64,000 nucleotides of DNA. Origin: Prinia subflava. Its lineage: Eukaryota; Chordata; Aves; Passeriformes; Cisticolidae. The stretch lies in assembly GCF_021018805.1 (NCBI RefSeq), contig NC_086283.1:62450182-62514181 (forward strand), given 5' to 3'. Made by a program: the position numbers and the translations under genes. This document shows positions 26,126 through 39,055 of this stretch, piece by piece (positions within the stretch are counted from its first letter, which is position 1; every line of letters begins with the position of its first letter). The notes below the pieces were generated by a model. The model was given only the letters and a program-made list of their open reading frames with translations. It had not been told where the DNA came from and made no database searches.

Positions 26126-29079
26126 ACACAACACCTACAGTGTTTTTTTGAATAAGTGATTTTGAGTTGATAGTGTTAGTGCCTTCAGTCTTAAAATCCC
26201 AAATGGTATGGTCTCATCTGGGTTTCTTACAATTGTCTTTGATATTAATGAGCTTTTAATTAGGAAAAAAATGGAGACATCATTATGGATAGATGTATTC
26301 ATGCAGACTCAAGCTTTTTTTTTTTTTTTTTTAGGCCATCTGAAAGTGCTCTAGCAATAGGAAGCTATTCTAGCATTAATTTTATTTAGGACAAGGACAA
26401 GTACATTAGTCTTGGAGAGTATTAATACCGATGGTATAAATAGTGTTCTCCTTTAAGGACATCTAAGCATATGTGCATTTTGTGAGTCCTAGTATGCATG
26501 AACTGGTTGAAAATTATTCACTGAAACTGTTTCTAAATAGAATATTATCATTTTAATGAAATATAACAGTGTAGAAAATGTTTTGAGGAAAAAAATCACT
26601 GGAAAAATGATTCACTGGGAAGAAATGTTTTTGACAAATGTTAAAATAATTTCAAGAGAAAAAGGCTGACTTTTTTTTTTTTTTGGTAGACTTGCACGGT
26701 ACCTCTGTAGAGTCAGGCAGAAAATATAACCTAGACCAACATCTTTGAGCTGAAGTCTGTAGATCTAAACCAGGAAGAAAAGCCCTGCAAATATGATATA
26801 GGTGAAGCTGAGATTTACTCATCACCTTGAGCAGAGAAGTACAGCAGTGCTATGAGGAACAGTTTCAGGTCTTCCATGAGACTGGAAGTCCATAGATTAA
26901 CTTTTAATAGGTACTGGACAATGCAGCAGTCGCAGTGCTTGTACTTTTGCACCAGCTCCTTGCAATACAAGTGTCTGCTGACTGGCATCAGCCTCTGGAC
27001 ATCACACATAGATCTGGAGAGCTGTAGGACACAGCACCATCATCCACTGTTAATGGGATATGTCAGTTTCTTGAGGAAGCAGCAGGGTTACATAGACACA
27101 GACTGTCTTACCTTCAAAAGGTAAGAAGGAAGAAAACGTGTTTAAAGTGGCTTAAAAACGGTGCACAATTACCTTTGTAACTAGGGCTAGCACATTGAGG
27201 CAGCTGAGTAAATTTAATATGGAAAGCTGTGCTTTCTAATCCCTTTATCTTGATTAACCAGGAAAATAAATGTATTTGGCATATCATTTAAGTATTAGTT
27301 GTCTTATGCTAGTAATTAAAGAAAATATTTACCAAACACATACTAATTCAAATAGCAGAGGCTCTCGCTTGTACAAAAACTGTTTTCATTAGATCTGATA
27401 CTAACTGAATGAGGTGCAGTTTCTTAGGATGTGCCTCTTTTTTCTAAATAAATGTATAAATACCAAATCAAAAAAATAGCATTGAGGTTACAGGTCTCCA
27501 CTGCCAGGACTTCGAAAGTTGCTTCTGATACCACAGCAAATATGGGTACAGATTTCAGAGGAATAGGTTTTATTTGTGATGAGTAATTTTTCTGTGAAGC
27601 ATAGAAGAGTTAGCAAATTTCTGTCTACATGACTTGGAAGCTACCTACAGCACTGCTGTGACACTAAAAGCTCTGCAATGGGCCAGGCTCAAATCAAGGG
27701 CTTAATTATGACTGATCCAGCTGAAAAAAATTCTAACTACCAAATTTCATCTGCTTGGTGTCTTCCACATTGTATCTCTTTCTGTTCCTTTTTTGCTCAA
27801 CATAGAGACCTAGTTCAGGTCATGCTGACACCAGTAGGTACCTGGAGTAAAATTCATGGAGTATGGGTATGAATAAAGCAGAGATTATTGGTTGTGTCTT
27901 GTCCACCTGCAAACATGTCAGGTCTTATTTCCAAATGCCCTACCTTAATATCTTAGATATTGAGTCTAAGTATATTCTAAGAATGCCTTCAGCAAACAGG
28001 AAATCTCTAAGGCAGGTTTCTATTCTCTTCTTCTCTCAATTGTATACATTATAATCAACTCTCTTTTAATTCAAAGTGCAGTAGTTTTGCACAGCTGTCC
28101 CAGAGGTATCTTCCTTATCTGAGCTATTAAGTGACTACAGTTGTTAGGTCTATCATTAAATTTCTCCATATGTGACCAGTTACTGTTGACCTCTGAGTTG
28201 AAATAAATCCCTTCTCTCCTTTGTGACACCCTCAAATGCAGGGCACAATTTTCTGCTATGATAGCCACTCTGAATTCAAAGCCATATTATGAACTGAGGG
28301 CCTTCTGGCAAGGACTAAGAATTGTACCCTTTTCCTTTTGCTTATTTTTCATGTTCCAAATATAATGCTGTAGCTCTTGTAGTGTCTTTCCAGACTACTC
28401 CTGCAGTCAAAAAGAAAAGCAGCAGCAGCAGATAGGTCAGCAGCTTACTGCAAAGTTTTACTGTGAAGGTCTTGTGTGTGATGGTATGAAGACAGTTCCC
28501 AGAGAATACACTCATAGATTTTTCTGATAGGATTTCAGTAAAAGATGTAAATATAACTGCTGCTAACATGCGTATCAAGGTGTGAGAAAACAACACAGGA
28601 TGGGTTTAATTTTTCTCTTGTGTTAGCCAGATAAATAATACTGAAATTATTGGTTGCAGCTTTGCTAAGTGTGTCTTGTATCCCCACTACCATATGTGCT
28701 ATACCCAATACTTTTGAGATTTTTGTCTTAGTACAAAATAACATATATTGGTTTCAATTTCTTCAGCTTTCTCATTTATTTAATTTTCACCTATTTTTAA
28801 ACAATTTTAAACTCTATTCATCTCTAGGTAAGACAGATTAATGTTACCCTTGTAAAATGCATTTGCATTTTCAGATATACTTAACAAAAAATGTTTCTTA
28901 AAAATACAGTAAGTATTCAGAGCCTTTTGGCTAAAGATTCTTTGAACTGTTCTATGAAGAAACAACAGCCCTTGCAGTACCAATTAAATGATCTCTTATA
29001 TTTCCTGGGCATATTCCCTGTACGCTTAACATCTGTTTACCATATTTTGTCACCGGGCTCTGTGTTGCTGCCATAAAAC

Positions 29080-29136
29080 CCAAAACAAACAAACAAACAA
29101 AACCACAAACACAAAAACCAAAAACAAACAAACAAA
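29080..29136. repeat. (AAAC)n-like simple repeat
   Basis: Interrupted runs of CAAA/AAAC units. Confidence 0.85.
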
Positions 29137-31111
29137 CTTGCAGGGACCCAAGTCAGTAGATTTAAAACATTTTTTGGTAACAGTAATTACAGGACTGTGG
29201 TCAGCGTTAGAATTAACTCTATCAGAGCCACACCCTCTGAAGTACTTTTGGGTTCACTTTTGTCCTGTTCATAGGGCTGCTAGGAATAAAAGTTCTCAGC
29301 TGCTCATGGCATATTAATCTGTCTGCCTCTTAATAGGAAATAAGGTCATTGTCACATAGCTTTCATGTGTGGGCAAGATAAATAAGAATTTTTGGTTTTA
29401 AAGGTAACAAAAATGAAATTATGTCAACAGGTAGAAGCTTGCAAAGCATATTGTTAAAGTTACCAATGCGTGCCTCTGTTCACAAAACCTGGAAGTCAAC
29501 ACATTACTGGGACAGCAGACCTCTCTGGACTTAAATGTTCACATACTTGAAGGAAATATCCATCTATACCAGGCTATATCAAGAAAGTTTCTTATGATGA
29601 TCTAGATATAGTGCAGACTGCTTGTGGCTTCCTAATTTGATTACTGAAGTGAAATTCAAATATGCTTGAATGTACTAGCCCTCAAAATCTGCTACCAATC
29701 CAGGTTTAAAAAGTAGCGCTTTTTTCCAGTAGTTTTCCATCACCAACATCCTCACTCATTAAAGATGAGAAGTAGCTGGATGTTAGAATTAAAACTTCAG
29801 AGGAAATCCCATCCCTGTTTTTCTACATAAGAGATACTGTGCAGGCCACACCGTGATGTCATCTGTTCTGTTATGCTCAGAAAATTTTAGAAGAAAGACT
29901 GTTTCTTTCAAGAGGAAGATGAAATTTTAATGTAGAGTTGTTGCTGAAAAAAGCTTCCTAATCTGTAATCAATGCTGTTAGCTTTCATATGGTTTTAGTT
30001 GTCAAATAACTTATTCAGACTTCCTGAGCTACATCAGATATGAAAAGCAAGTATAGTATTTACCACTTTCATATTCTCCCACCAGTGTCTTGTTCATGGT
30101 AGCAAAGAATTTTAAAATTCGCCTGCCTAGACACACTGTGAGACATAAGATCCACTTTGAAGCAATGAACCCTAATTTGCTAGAGATTTTTAATATTTTC
30201 CAAAATCTCTAAATTTTTGGTCTGCCGCATTCTCTAAGAGTAGTAACTTCAGTTTGTTGCTGTTATATGATTTTCCCACCTGTACTACAATAACTTCATC
30301 CTTCTTCCCCTGTGATAAGTTGTTGTCAGTATTCGGAGCATAATCTTGCAAGAATCATCAATGAACGACAATGTAATGTAAATATTCTTTGTAACCCTTA
30401 AGATAAATCAACGTCATAAAAAAGTGGGCTCATGCATTGTTTTTGAAGTCACATATCTGTCATGTGGTTTACCATGCATAGATACTTAACACCAGCTGTA
30501 GGGATGGAGTTTAGCTACAACAGGTTGGTGGTCTTCCAAAAATAAGCAGCCCTAACAAAATGCAGTACAAACTACTTAGGAGTTGTACTGTTTTCAGAGG
30601 TATAAGTTCTCTTTCTCTAAGATTCCATTATCATATCAGCACATCTATTGTCATGGTAATTATGTTGCTCTGGTCTTTGCCACTGAATAATTATCTCTTA
30701 GTGACATCACTTTTTACCAGTAAAATAGAAATATGATTTAATAGAACTAAGTTAATTTAGCAAAAGAAATTTTGTATCACTCTACTTTCAAAAATCTGCT
30801 TCTGCATTCAGAGGGAACAGATGGTAGAAAAGATCTGTTATTCATAGTAATTACTTTATTCAGCTAAGATTTCTTTGTCAGAAATTGTTTCTATGCAAAT
30901 ATTTTTAATTTTTATAAGGTAGTTAATTGTGTGGGTGTGATAGTAGTGCTATCCTCCCTGAATGGTTTATTTATACCACTAACCTACACCAAAAAGTCTG
31001 AAATTTATTTTATAACCAAGCATCTTTTATAGCCCTTCACATAATTGTTCATATCAGCTTTTCATAAATCTCTTCCCTTCCAACTTACTAGCAAGGTCAG
31101 CGGAAATGTCA

Positions 31112-31146
31112 GTGGAAATGTTTATAATTCTTGCAAACATTTCCAC
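31112..31146. repeat. Perfect inverted repeat, 12-bp arms, 11-base loop
   Basis: GTGGAAATGTTT (31112-31123) is the exact reverse complement of AAACATTTCCAC (31135-31146). A 13-bp imperfect tandem duplication (GTCAGCGGAAAT) adjoins it on the left. Confidence 0.9.
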
Positions 31147-31792
31147 TTTATTTTCCTTTTACTTATGCATGAAATGTCTCTTGAGAGACAATCCTTAAGA
31201 TTTATTATTTTTTCCTTCAGATTTCCTCCTGAGGTTCACTTTCTCTCTGAAACTGAAAGAAATTGGTAAATTAATCTTAGCAACATTGGTTTAAAAACAG
31301 AAGGTGCAGTGATGGCTTAATTTCTTTGCTTAATTTGAAGACTCTGGATTTCAAAGACTTGTACAGATAATTTGTATAATTACATGAATTTGTCACTGAT
31401 TTTCTTACCTTCTGTGTTTTGGCGCATATGATTCTTTCACTTTGATTCAGATAAAAATATAAGTATTTGGGGTTAAAACTACATCCACCTGTTTAGTTTT
31501 AAAACATCTGATACAAATATTTTAAGCAATCTTAAAATAATTCTACTGAATAAGCTAATAAAGGAAGTTGATCTAGTTGACTTTTTTACTTTTGTTTCCT
31601 ATTTCTGTATTATGACTTTTTAGGTCTCTATCCATTCTTCTGAAAACAAATGCAACTTGACTGCAATTTCTCAGTTGATGTTAGTCCATGAAGTTTTTAC
31701 TCATGACTTAAGTAGACGAGAATGATCCTAAGACAGCAGAATTATTGAATCAAAACTTTGCTTCCAATTCAATGAATTGTCAAACTAGTGGT

Positions 31793-31813
31793 TGTTGTTG
31801 CTGCTGCTGCTGT
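31793..31813. repeat. TTG/CTG triplet microsatellite
   Basis: A short TGTTGTTGCTGCTGCTGCTG run in non-coding sequence. Confidence 0.8.
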
Positions 31814-32849
31814 TATTCAAGGATTTTTAAATCTTTGTTATTGGAATCATTTGTTATTGGAATGCAGATAGGTACTTAATGTTTTGCAGTTTATTTAAAT
31901 GATGAAATACTTACGAGATCAATATAGGGAGGGAGAACAAAATCTCTGCATAAGCATAAAAGCTTGATCAAAGAGACAGGGAAGGTAGAACACTTAGGTT
32001 CATTTGAACAATATCTGAGATGCTCTGATTTAAAGAAAAATCAGCCTTTTTAGAGTATATGGGCAGTCTTGACTTAGTCTGTGATAGAATTTGGGAACAA
32101 TGCACTAAACAGACAAATTTCAGACACGAGACTTGATGAAGCAAAGCCTTTGCTTTGCTTTTACAAACTGACTCTTACATTGAAAAACATATAATGGGGA
32201 TGTCTACATTGCACAGTCAAGTCAGAAAATGCCATAGTCAGGATTTCATTCATTCTCCTAGTGGCATTGTATCCCACTGTAAGAACATTTCTAAATGTCT
32301 CATATTTTTGTGTGTCATTTGGGTGTCTCTAAAACCATCTCAGTTTGTTTCTCATTTTCCCTTCATCTCCTGGGCAACACTTCTCACCACTGCTGCCTTG
32401 GGCACAGTCCACCAGCAAAGGTTACTTACCCTTCCTGCCCTTACTTGGTCTGGTCCAGCAATGGAGAGTTCAACAAAGCCAGACCAGCTGATCTCCCAAC
32501 ATAACTGCAATAGGTGCTTGAGAGATAAACCCGTGAATAAAAAACTTCCCAAACCACACTGAGATGGGCAAAATTTTGCACCACAGAAGTTCAGTCGTTT
32601 TAGCTGCACATATTCAATATCTCTCTGCTCAGCACATGAGCAAAGGTGTTTTATTGCAAAGATTTGAACAATGGTTTTGGCTTACTGCTTGCTGAAGTGT
32701 GACAGATGATGACAGCCAGGCAAAAAAAAAACCATTTATACTCCTCAGTATCTGCTCGCTGCTTTAAAATACAGCAATGCTAAAATCTGGCATTCAGAGG
32801 AAAAACAATCTTATAGAGGCAGATCAATTTACTGTCCCTAAACACAGTC

Positions 32850-33362
32850 TCAAGAAATATCCATCTTGAAGGACTGCACACTGTGAAAAGGATCCACATT
32901 GGAGCAGTTCATTAAGAACTGCTGCCTATGGGAGGGATCCACGTTGAAGAAATTCATCAAGGAGTGTCTCCTGTGGAAAAGCCCCATGTGTGAGCAGGGG
33001 ACGAGTATGAGTGACAGTGTGATGAACTGACCGCAGCTCTCATTTCCCAAAACTTTGCACTGCCATACAGGAAATGGAGAAAAGATGCAGAGTAAAGCTG
33101 AACCCAGGAAAAAGGAGGAGGTTGGGACAAGTGTTTTATGATTTGAGGTTTTTTTCTCACTATCTCACTCTGATTTAATTGGTAATAAACTACACTAATT
33201 TTCCTTGGCCTTGCAATGGTAACTGGTGAGTGTTCTCCCCCTGCTATACCTCGTTGCATGAACCCTTTTTTTTTTTTTTTTTCTACCCTGTCCAGTTCTG
33301 GAGGGCAGTAAGAGAACAGATTCAGTGGGCACCCAGTGTCCAGCCAGGGTGAACCCAGCACA
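32850..33362 (+). mobile_element. ERV LTR fragment, family 1 (3' part)
   Basis: Contains the repeated GGATCCACATTGGAGCAG-type motifs, the GGTAATAAA poly(A) region and the 3' end ...GGTGAACCCAGCACA at 33362. It lacks the 5' half. An expanded T run (about 33268-33283) lies near the 3' end. Same strand as the other three fragments. Confidence 0.85.
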
Positions 33363-34508
33363 CATTTTTAAAACAGGAAGCTCACCCGGTTCACAGGATC
33401 ACCTGGTAACATTGAAGTGAATAATCACTACAAGTCCATCTTGTCATGCAACATTTAATCCTAGAACATTTATTGAATACAGTATGTTTTTGTAAAGGGA
33501 TGTTTAGAATCCAAATTATTAAATGACCAACAGGCAAAATTGTCATCTCTGATATCATCCACTGGGATTTTATTTTGTCTGAAAGGCTGAGAAAAGGGAT
33601 GGCAAAAAGGTGAGGTCAAACCTACCAAGTCAGAGCACCAAGTGATGCTAATGCAGCTAATGACAGAAACAGATCTTATTACTCTCACTTTTTCTGGCTA
33701 AAGCTTTGTCCTGTACTATACTGGATTATCACATGGGACATGGAAAAGACCATGGTCAAGTGCTCTGGCTTTCAGCTCCAAAGGTTTCAAAATTAGTCTG
33801 AGGGAGAGGGAAAAGTGAAAGAATATGCAACACATTTGGCACATTCCTATACATGATATTTAGAATTGCACTGCATTCTAAGAGTGCATTAGGTTGCTTT
33901 TGATTTTTTTTTAATTATAGTTTTTCAATTTGGAATCTACAGGGCACTGTACATTCTTGTAAAGCACTTATGGGAAGATTCAAAGCTGCAGAACTTTGTA
34001 CAAACTGATTTGCATTTCAGAGTAGTAGAGATAGCTGTTTTGGGTGAGATCACACAGAACTATTAACTAATAAATTTAATGAGTAATGAGCTTTCATAAT
34101 TGCACAGCTGAACTTCGAATAGGATCCTCTTTTGAAAAACAGTATCAGCCAACATAATCTAACTCTTGGCTTTGGACTTATAGAACAGAGCCAGAGAAAG
34201 ACAAAAAGAAGGCAATTAGTTTATTTTTATTTTTTTAATAAACATTCCTTCATATATTTCATTTTCCAGAGTCTATCACAGCATGACAAATATCCCCGAA
34301 AGGTCAGGAAAACAATTTTACAGGCTGTCATTCACATTCAAACACAGAAAAACTCTCAGTTCATAATCATTTATAGGTTTTTGAATTTTCATCTAGCAAG
34401 CTATGATTTTAGAGAAGTAGTGTGTAATGTAAGGCATGGTACAATCACAGATCAGTAAGACTATACTTATAGCTTACATTTATATGTGTGTGTGTGTATA
34501 CATACTTG
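33363..34508. other. LINGO2 intronic sequence
   Basis: No gene seen; the frame at 34132-34458 is AT-driven. A short (TG)n run lies at about 34483-34498 just before the next LTR. Confidence 0.5.
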
Positions 34509-34513
34509 CATGC

Positions 34514-35381
34514 TGTCTTGGTTTGAAAAACAGATGTCTGCTAGGGAGAGACAGGGCCTCCCTCGGAATGGAAATTTCAAATCCTCTCCATCCAAATTAT
34601 TATAATTTGGAAAATTAAAGCGGCTTTCAGGCAGAGGTATGGGGATGGGAATAACAGTTCTTTACTGATATGTATAACAAGGTAAACAAACACCAACAGC
34701 TACAGCATTAATAATAAACAGAACCAAGAACCTTGAGAGCTTTCTTTCACAAAAGCCCGGGGCAGTTTGATCTCGGTGCCCCTGCAGGGCTCCGAGAGGC
34801 TGAGCTGGAAGGGAGGAAAGTCTCGGGCTGGTGGATGAGATGAGGTCTGCGCTGGCAGCTGGAGCAGCAGGGGTGTCCCGGCAGGGCTGGGCAGGGCAGG
34901 GCTACAGAGTAGCAGAAAGCCTCAAAGCAGCGCGGAAGAAGCAGAGGTGGGACAGGGCTGGCCCAGCAGGGCAGGAGGAGGTGAGCTCAGGATTCCTGGT
35001 CACACGAGCAGATGACGGTAGATTTCCCAGGACGGGATGGGCTGGTGACAGTGAGCTCCTCTCGCAGCAAGCAGCATCCTGGCCATTCTCTCCACTGCCA
35101 AGAGCAAGAGCTCTCGGCTGCCCCTGGAGAGAAGACAATCTGCCCCTAGCCCTGTCCTTTACCAGCCCCAAAACTCATGTTATCTCCCCCCTCTGAGAGA
35201 AACTCCCAGAGACCCAAAGAAGTGTAGCCAGGTGCTACAAATCCTCTCCTTTCCCCCTTTGTTCTGCTTAAGTATCTGTAAGTATCCAGTAGTTAGCTTG
35301 CTAGAAAATATGGAAAAAAAAAAAAAAAAAAACAAAAAAAACCTGTAAGTAAAAAAAAAGAAACAAATCTAGCCCCCAACA
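34514..35381 (-). mobile_element. Solo LTR (868 bp), family 3, with perfect 5-bp target-site duplication
   Basis: Begins TGTCTTGGTTTG and ends ...CCCCCAACA. It is flanked by CATGC at 34509-34513 and 35382-35386. A 5-bp duplication fits class III (ERVL-like) elements. Orientation is tentative: on the minus strand an AGTAAA poly(A)-like signal (about 34660) precedes a U5-like end, but the + strand also has an AATAAA nearby. An 8-bp-arm palindrome lies at 34592-34610, and a long A-rich run (about 35312-35350) near the right end. The 121-codon frame at 34831-35196 lies inside the LTR and is not a gene. Confidence 0.85.
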
Positions 35382-35386
35382 CATGC

Positions 35387-38300
35387 ATACACCTTACTTT
35401 CTTTTATGTATCACAATAAAGAGAGGGAAGCAAAAAGCAACAATTCTGCAGATATCTAGAGGGAATTCCTACACTGGCAAAGATAAAGTGGTGCTGGCTG
35501 CTTAAGCAAGAATGAAAGGCAATCACGTTGAACACTGACACTAATGGTTCAGCCCTCTGCCAGTGAAGCTGCCAATTAATCAACATCCCATAAGTCTAAA
35601 GAAATGCAGAAAATAAATTTTCACTGCAAGAAATCATCTTGCAGAAAAGAATACCTTTAAATGGCATAACTTCTCCCTTTTTAAAGTGGCATTGTTGGTT
35701 AATGAATGTAAAATAATAAATAATTTTGATCACACTGACATGGAATGTACTTTACAGATGAAACTGTATCCTTTTAAAATGTTCTTAGACTGAAGGCACA
35801 AGGTAGGCCTTGCTAGTGATGTTGCTGGACATGTCCTGAAAATACAGCTTTACATTAAGTTCAAATGGGACCATAGGCAATAGATTGTCAAAGTTCACTC
35901 TACACCTCCCCTAAAATTCACCTTGTCCCACTCCTATTTCGCTTGCTAGACTTTTTAACCCTAGCTGGAGATAAGGTTACATTTTTTGCATAATGAGGAT
36001 GAAGTAATTTTTCCATAAAACAGTTCAAAGCGAAGGATGTAGTGACAGATTTGGTTAGCAAAAAGAATAGTAGTATCATCTGGTTTAAGGTAAATTGTAA
36101 TAATAAATTTAACTTATTCTTTCTTCTAACCTGTATTTATTGATCCATGTAATCTTTGTTTTTCTGAGTTGATATTTAATATAATTTATTATTTATCCTT
36201 ACTGAAATGTAAGTATATATCTCAGTCCTGAATCTTGCTTCCTTGCAAGTGCTCACACACATGCACACACCTTTACAGATAAATATCTGTCTCATTGTCT
36301 GTGCACGTACCTTTGGAGAAGACTACTGTTAATGTTTGAATTATTTTTCTATATTCCAGCCACAGTCAAAAAAGCCTTTTATCATCTTTATACTGTCTAC
36401 CTTCTACTTTGTACTCCTTAGAAGTTTTAGTTATCAGGTGGATTGGATAGCTGGAAAAAGTGTTTCATATTTTTACTATCTAAACCAAACACTCCAGGAG
36501 TGCTCATCTTCCACTGAACCTGTTTACTTTGTGCTTCATACATTACTAGATGGATATGGTAGGAAATGAAATCCCTGTGTGATAGAAGTATCAGTATGAA
36601 AGCACTAACCTCACAGACTGAGCTCTGAAAGTAATGGTCAGAGCACCCAGAAGCCTCTCTGATCTAAATTCATTGCAAACGCCTAACTCAGAGTCCCCTA
36701 TTGGCTTCCAGTTTTAAGTTAGTGCCTAATGAAGTGAAGTTTATCTCTGAAAACCTTTGTCACAGCTGGAGATAACTAGCAATAGTTACTTGCAAGACTA
36801 CAATTTAAGGGGAAAACTAAATCTCAGTAGGTTGTCCTTCTAGAACAAAGTGGAAATGTGCTTTTATAGATAATATCATACGGAATAATTTTCATGCAGT
36901 CTCCAGTCTATATGTCAAAACCAGCGTGCAGTGTGTCTCACATTAATAGTCTCTGCATAGAAGTGTAAAAATGGGAATACAAAGCCACATCAGTCAAGAG
37001 TGAAATTCTTCCATAGAGTTCTGAGAGCAGTAATATGTGTGTCATTCATGTATGGTCAGTCACAACTTATATGGAGCTCAAGAATAAATGCTTTTTTACT
37101 CAGTTTAGTTTTTAAACAGTCAGAGCCCAACAGCTGTTTATTTCTCAGTCCAGTTACAAATCTTACAATCCAAACCTCCTTGCTCCTGTTTAGAAACTTT
37201 TAAGATCCAGTGAGATCAGTAGATCCAAATATCAGCTCTTTTTCTTGCACTAAGTGGAGTGATCCTCCACTGTTTTGATCTTCCACGGTCTAGAGAGTGG
37301 AAGTCTTCTCTGTCAGGCAGGATGATTTGGTGAGTTATCACATTCCAAATTGTGTGCCAGTGGAGTGCAATGTTTCCGTAGCAGAGTTACTGGTGGGACT
37401 TTCTTTTCCATCAGTCTGTGATTTACTCAGTATTATTTTGATGTGCTTCAAACCACTTATTTTCCTCAAATAAATGTCTGATTGCCTCACCAATTTAGTT
37501 ACACCATATTTGTTTAAATGTATTTATCTCCTGTGTATGGGAAGATTTCATTTATGTTACAATCTATGTGACAGTACATAGACAAAAAAAAAAAAAATGA
37601 CCCAAATGTAAGTTGAAAATTTCTTATGCAGTAACCAGATGATCCCCAAAGACCGAAAACACAGATAAGGTGATGGATTCTTGGCTTTTGGGTAATTTTG
37701 TCATTGTGGACAGGACCACTTGGGCCATAATCATCTGTGCAGACCAGAGAGGTAGTTACTGATGGTATTGTTTAAGTATTTTTACAAGTTCAATTAAAAA
37801 GACTCCAAATTAAACAATCTAGGAAAGGTATCCTGGAATATCTAGGAAAGGCCTGGGGCCCATTATAAGGCTTATTAATGCTATGAAGCCTGAATCCCAG
37901 CACTATACCTTAGCCTCATCAAGCTGGCTGTACCACAGGAGTTAAGGCACTTCTCTGGTCCTTGCATGCAGTTTGCTTTATTTAGAACATCTCAAACACA
38001 CCTTCCTTTGATGAACACATATATCCTTTTCTTCTTCTTCTTTTGAAATGGGTTATTGTTTGTCTTTATTCAGTAGCTTCTAAGTAGACTTAAAAAAAGG
38101 CTATTGTCTTTGGTGACCATAGTTTGGAGAGCAGTAGCTAATTTAGTAGAGATTATCTTGTCTTCTCCTCTCCTCATTTTTTACCTAAAGGCAGGAAGGA
38201 ATAAATCCCTTACAAACTGTTATTTTCATTAAACCTGTGGTGCTTCTTTGGACACTGTGCTGCTTAAACACAGACATCTTATCTTACCTTGTTTTTGTCT

Positions 38301-38969
38301 TCCTAAAACTAGTTTATATGTCTTGGAAGTACAAAAAGGTATTTTTTAAACCCTTCTCAGGTCTTGGGTTCTGAAGAGTCACACAAATATCTCTGAGCAG
38401 AAAAGACAAAGAATCAATTTGACCTATTACAAATTCTAATCAGAGATGCACCAGTTCTTCCTTCCTCCTCTAAGCCATTGTGTATGTGTGAACAATCTTC
38501 ATCTCTTTAAAGCTGTAATATATGCAATAAATGTTAAAAGAGATCTTTTCATTGTCAAGGAGCTCCTTTTCTTGATTATAATGCATCATTAATGTTTGTC
38601 TTAAAACGTTAATGGGAGAGAAAAGCTTAGTTTCATATCACCTCACAGAAATCCAATGTTGTAAACTTATCACAAATGCTATTAGCCCTTTTTGGGCAGT
38701 GTATGGTATTTATATCTATGTTAATTATAGCACTGTCTTGAGGAAACCTACTGAGACTGAAAAAAGACTGAAAGGTTCTTTACTGTTTGCAGTAGGAAAA
38801 GCTTTTGTGTCTTTTCCGACATCTTGAGGAAAATTTTGGATAAACAAATCCTTTGACTAGCCCTGTGATATCTAAGTAATATCTGCTTTTATGCTGGTCT
38901 TGCCATTCACAATAGGTTTTATTGATTTGTTCAATGTGAAAACCCATGTGTTTGCTTTGCAATGGTACT
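35387..38969. other. LINGO2 intronic sequence next to the coding exon
   Basis: AT-rich sequence without coding signal. Only a 22-bp-period duplication of ATCTAGGAAAGG (37818-37851), a short TTC run (about 38030) and an A run (about 37585) stand out. Confidence 0.5.
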
Positions 38970-39020
38970 GTTCTTTTTCTGCAGACTTAACTTCTCCCCT
39001 TTCCCGTCCTCACCCCACAG
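38970..39020 (+). promoter_or_regulatory. LINGO2: Splice acceptor region of the LINGO2 coding exon
   Basis: A pyrimidine-rich run ends in CCCCACAG at 39020, directly before the leader of the coding exon. A second acceptor, TTTTTCTGCAG, ends at 38984, so alternative 3' splice sites 36 bases apart are possible. Both leave the coding region unchanged. Which one is used needs transcript data; I favour 39020 because its polypyrimidine tract is longer. Confidence 0.65.
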
Positions 39021-39055
39021 GCCGTGACGGAGGGTTAGCCCAGATCAGTGGAGTC
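39021..39055 (+). other. LINGO2: LINGO2 5'UTR portion of the coding exon
   Basis: A 35-base leader between the best splice acceptor (AG at 39019-39020) and the start codon. It holds no upstream ATG. The remaining 5'UTR exons of LINGO2 lie far upstream and cannot be recognised in this window. Confidence 0.6.

Larger units (their letters stand above)
26132..32849. other. LINGO2 intronic sequence, no supported genes
   Basis: Long AT-rich block. It contains an AAAC-rich simple repeat (29080-29136), a perfect inverted repeat (31112-31146) and a TTG/CTG triplet run (about 31793-31813). A 135-codon frame at 32155-32562 begins at TTG, overlaps frames on both strands and resembles no family I know. 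Confidence 0.5.

Noticed and set aside
25854..26155. Pyrimidine-rich + strand frames, and a faint zinc-knuckle-like reading on the minus strand
   Set aside because: The segment lies inside the LTR bounded by ACACAA duplications and lacks the proper Cys-Cys-His-Cys spacing.
32155..32562. 135-codon open frame
   Set aside because: Starts at TTG, overlaps frames on both strands, no recognisable domain or splice context; likely chance.
32957..33361. 134-codon minus-strand frame
   Set aside because: Antisense to the family 1 LTR fragment; translation of repeat sequence.
34831..35196. 121-codon open frame
   Set aside because: Lies wholly inside the solo LTR at 34514-35381.
38891..39055. N-terminal extension of the LINGO2 reading frame
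   Set aside because: Open by chance across the intron end and splice acceptor; the conserved signal peptide and family length fix the start at 39056.
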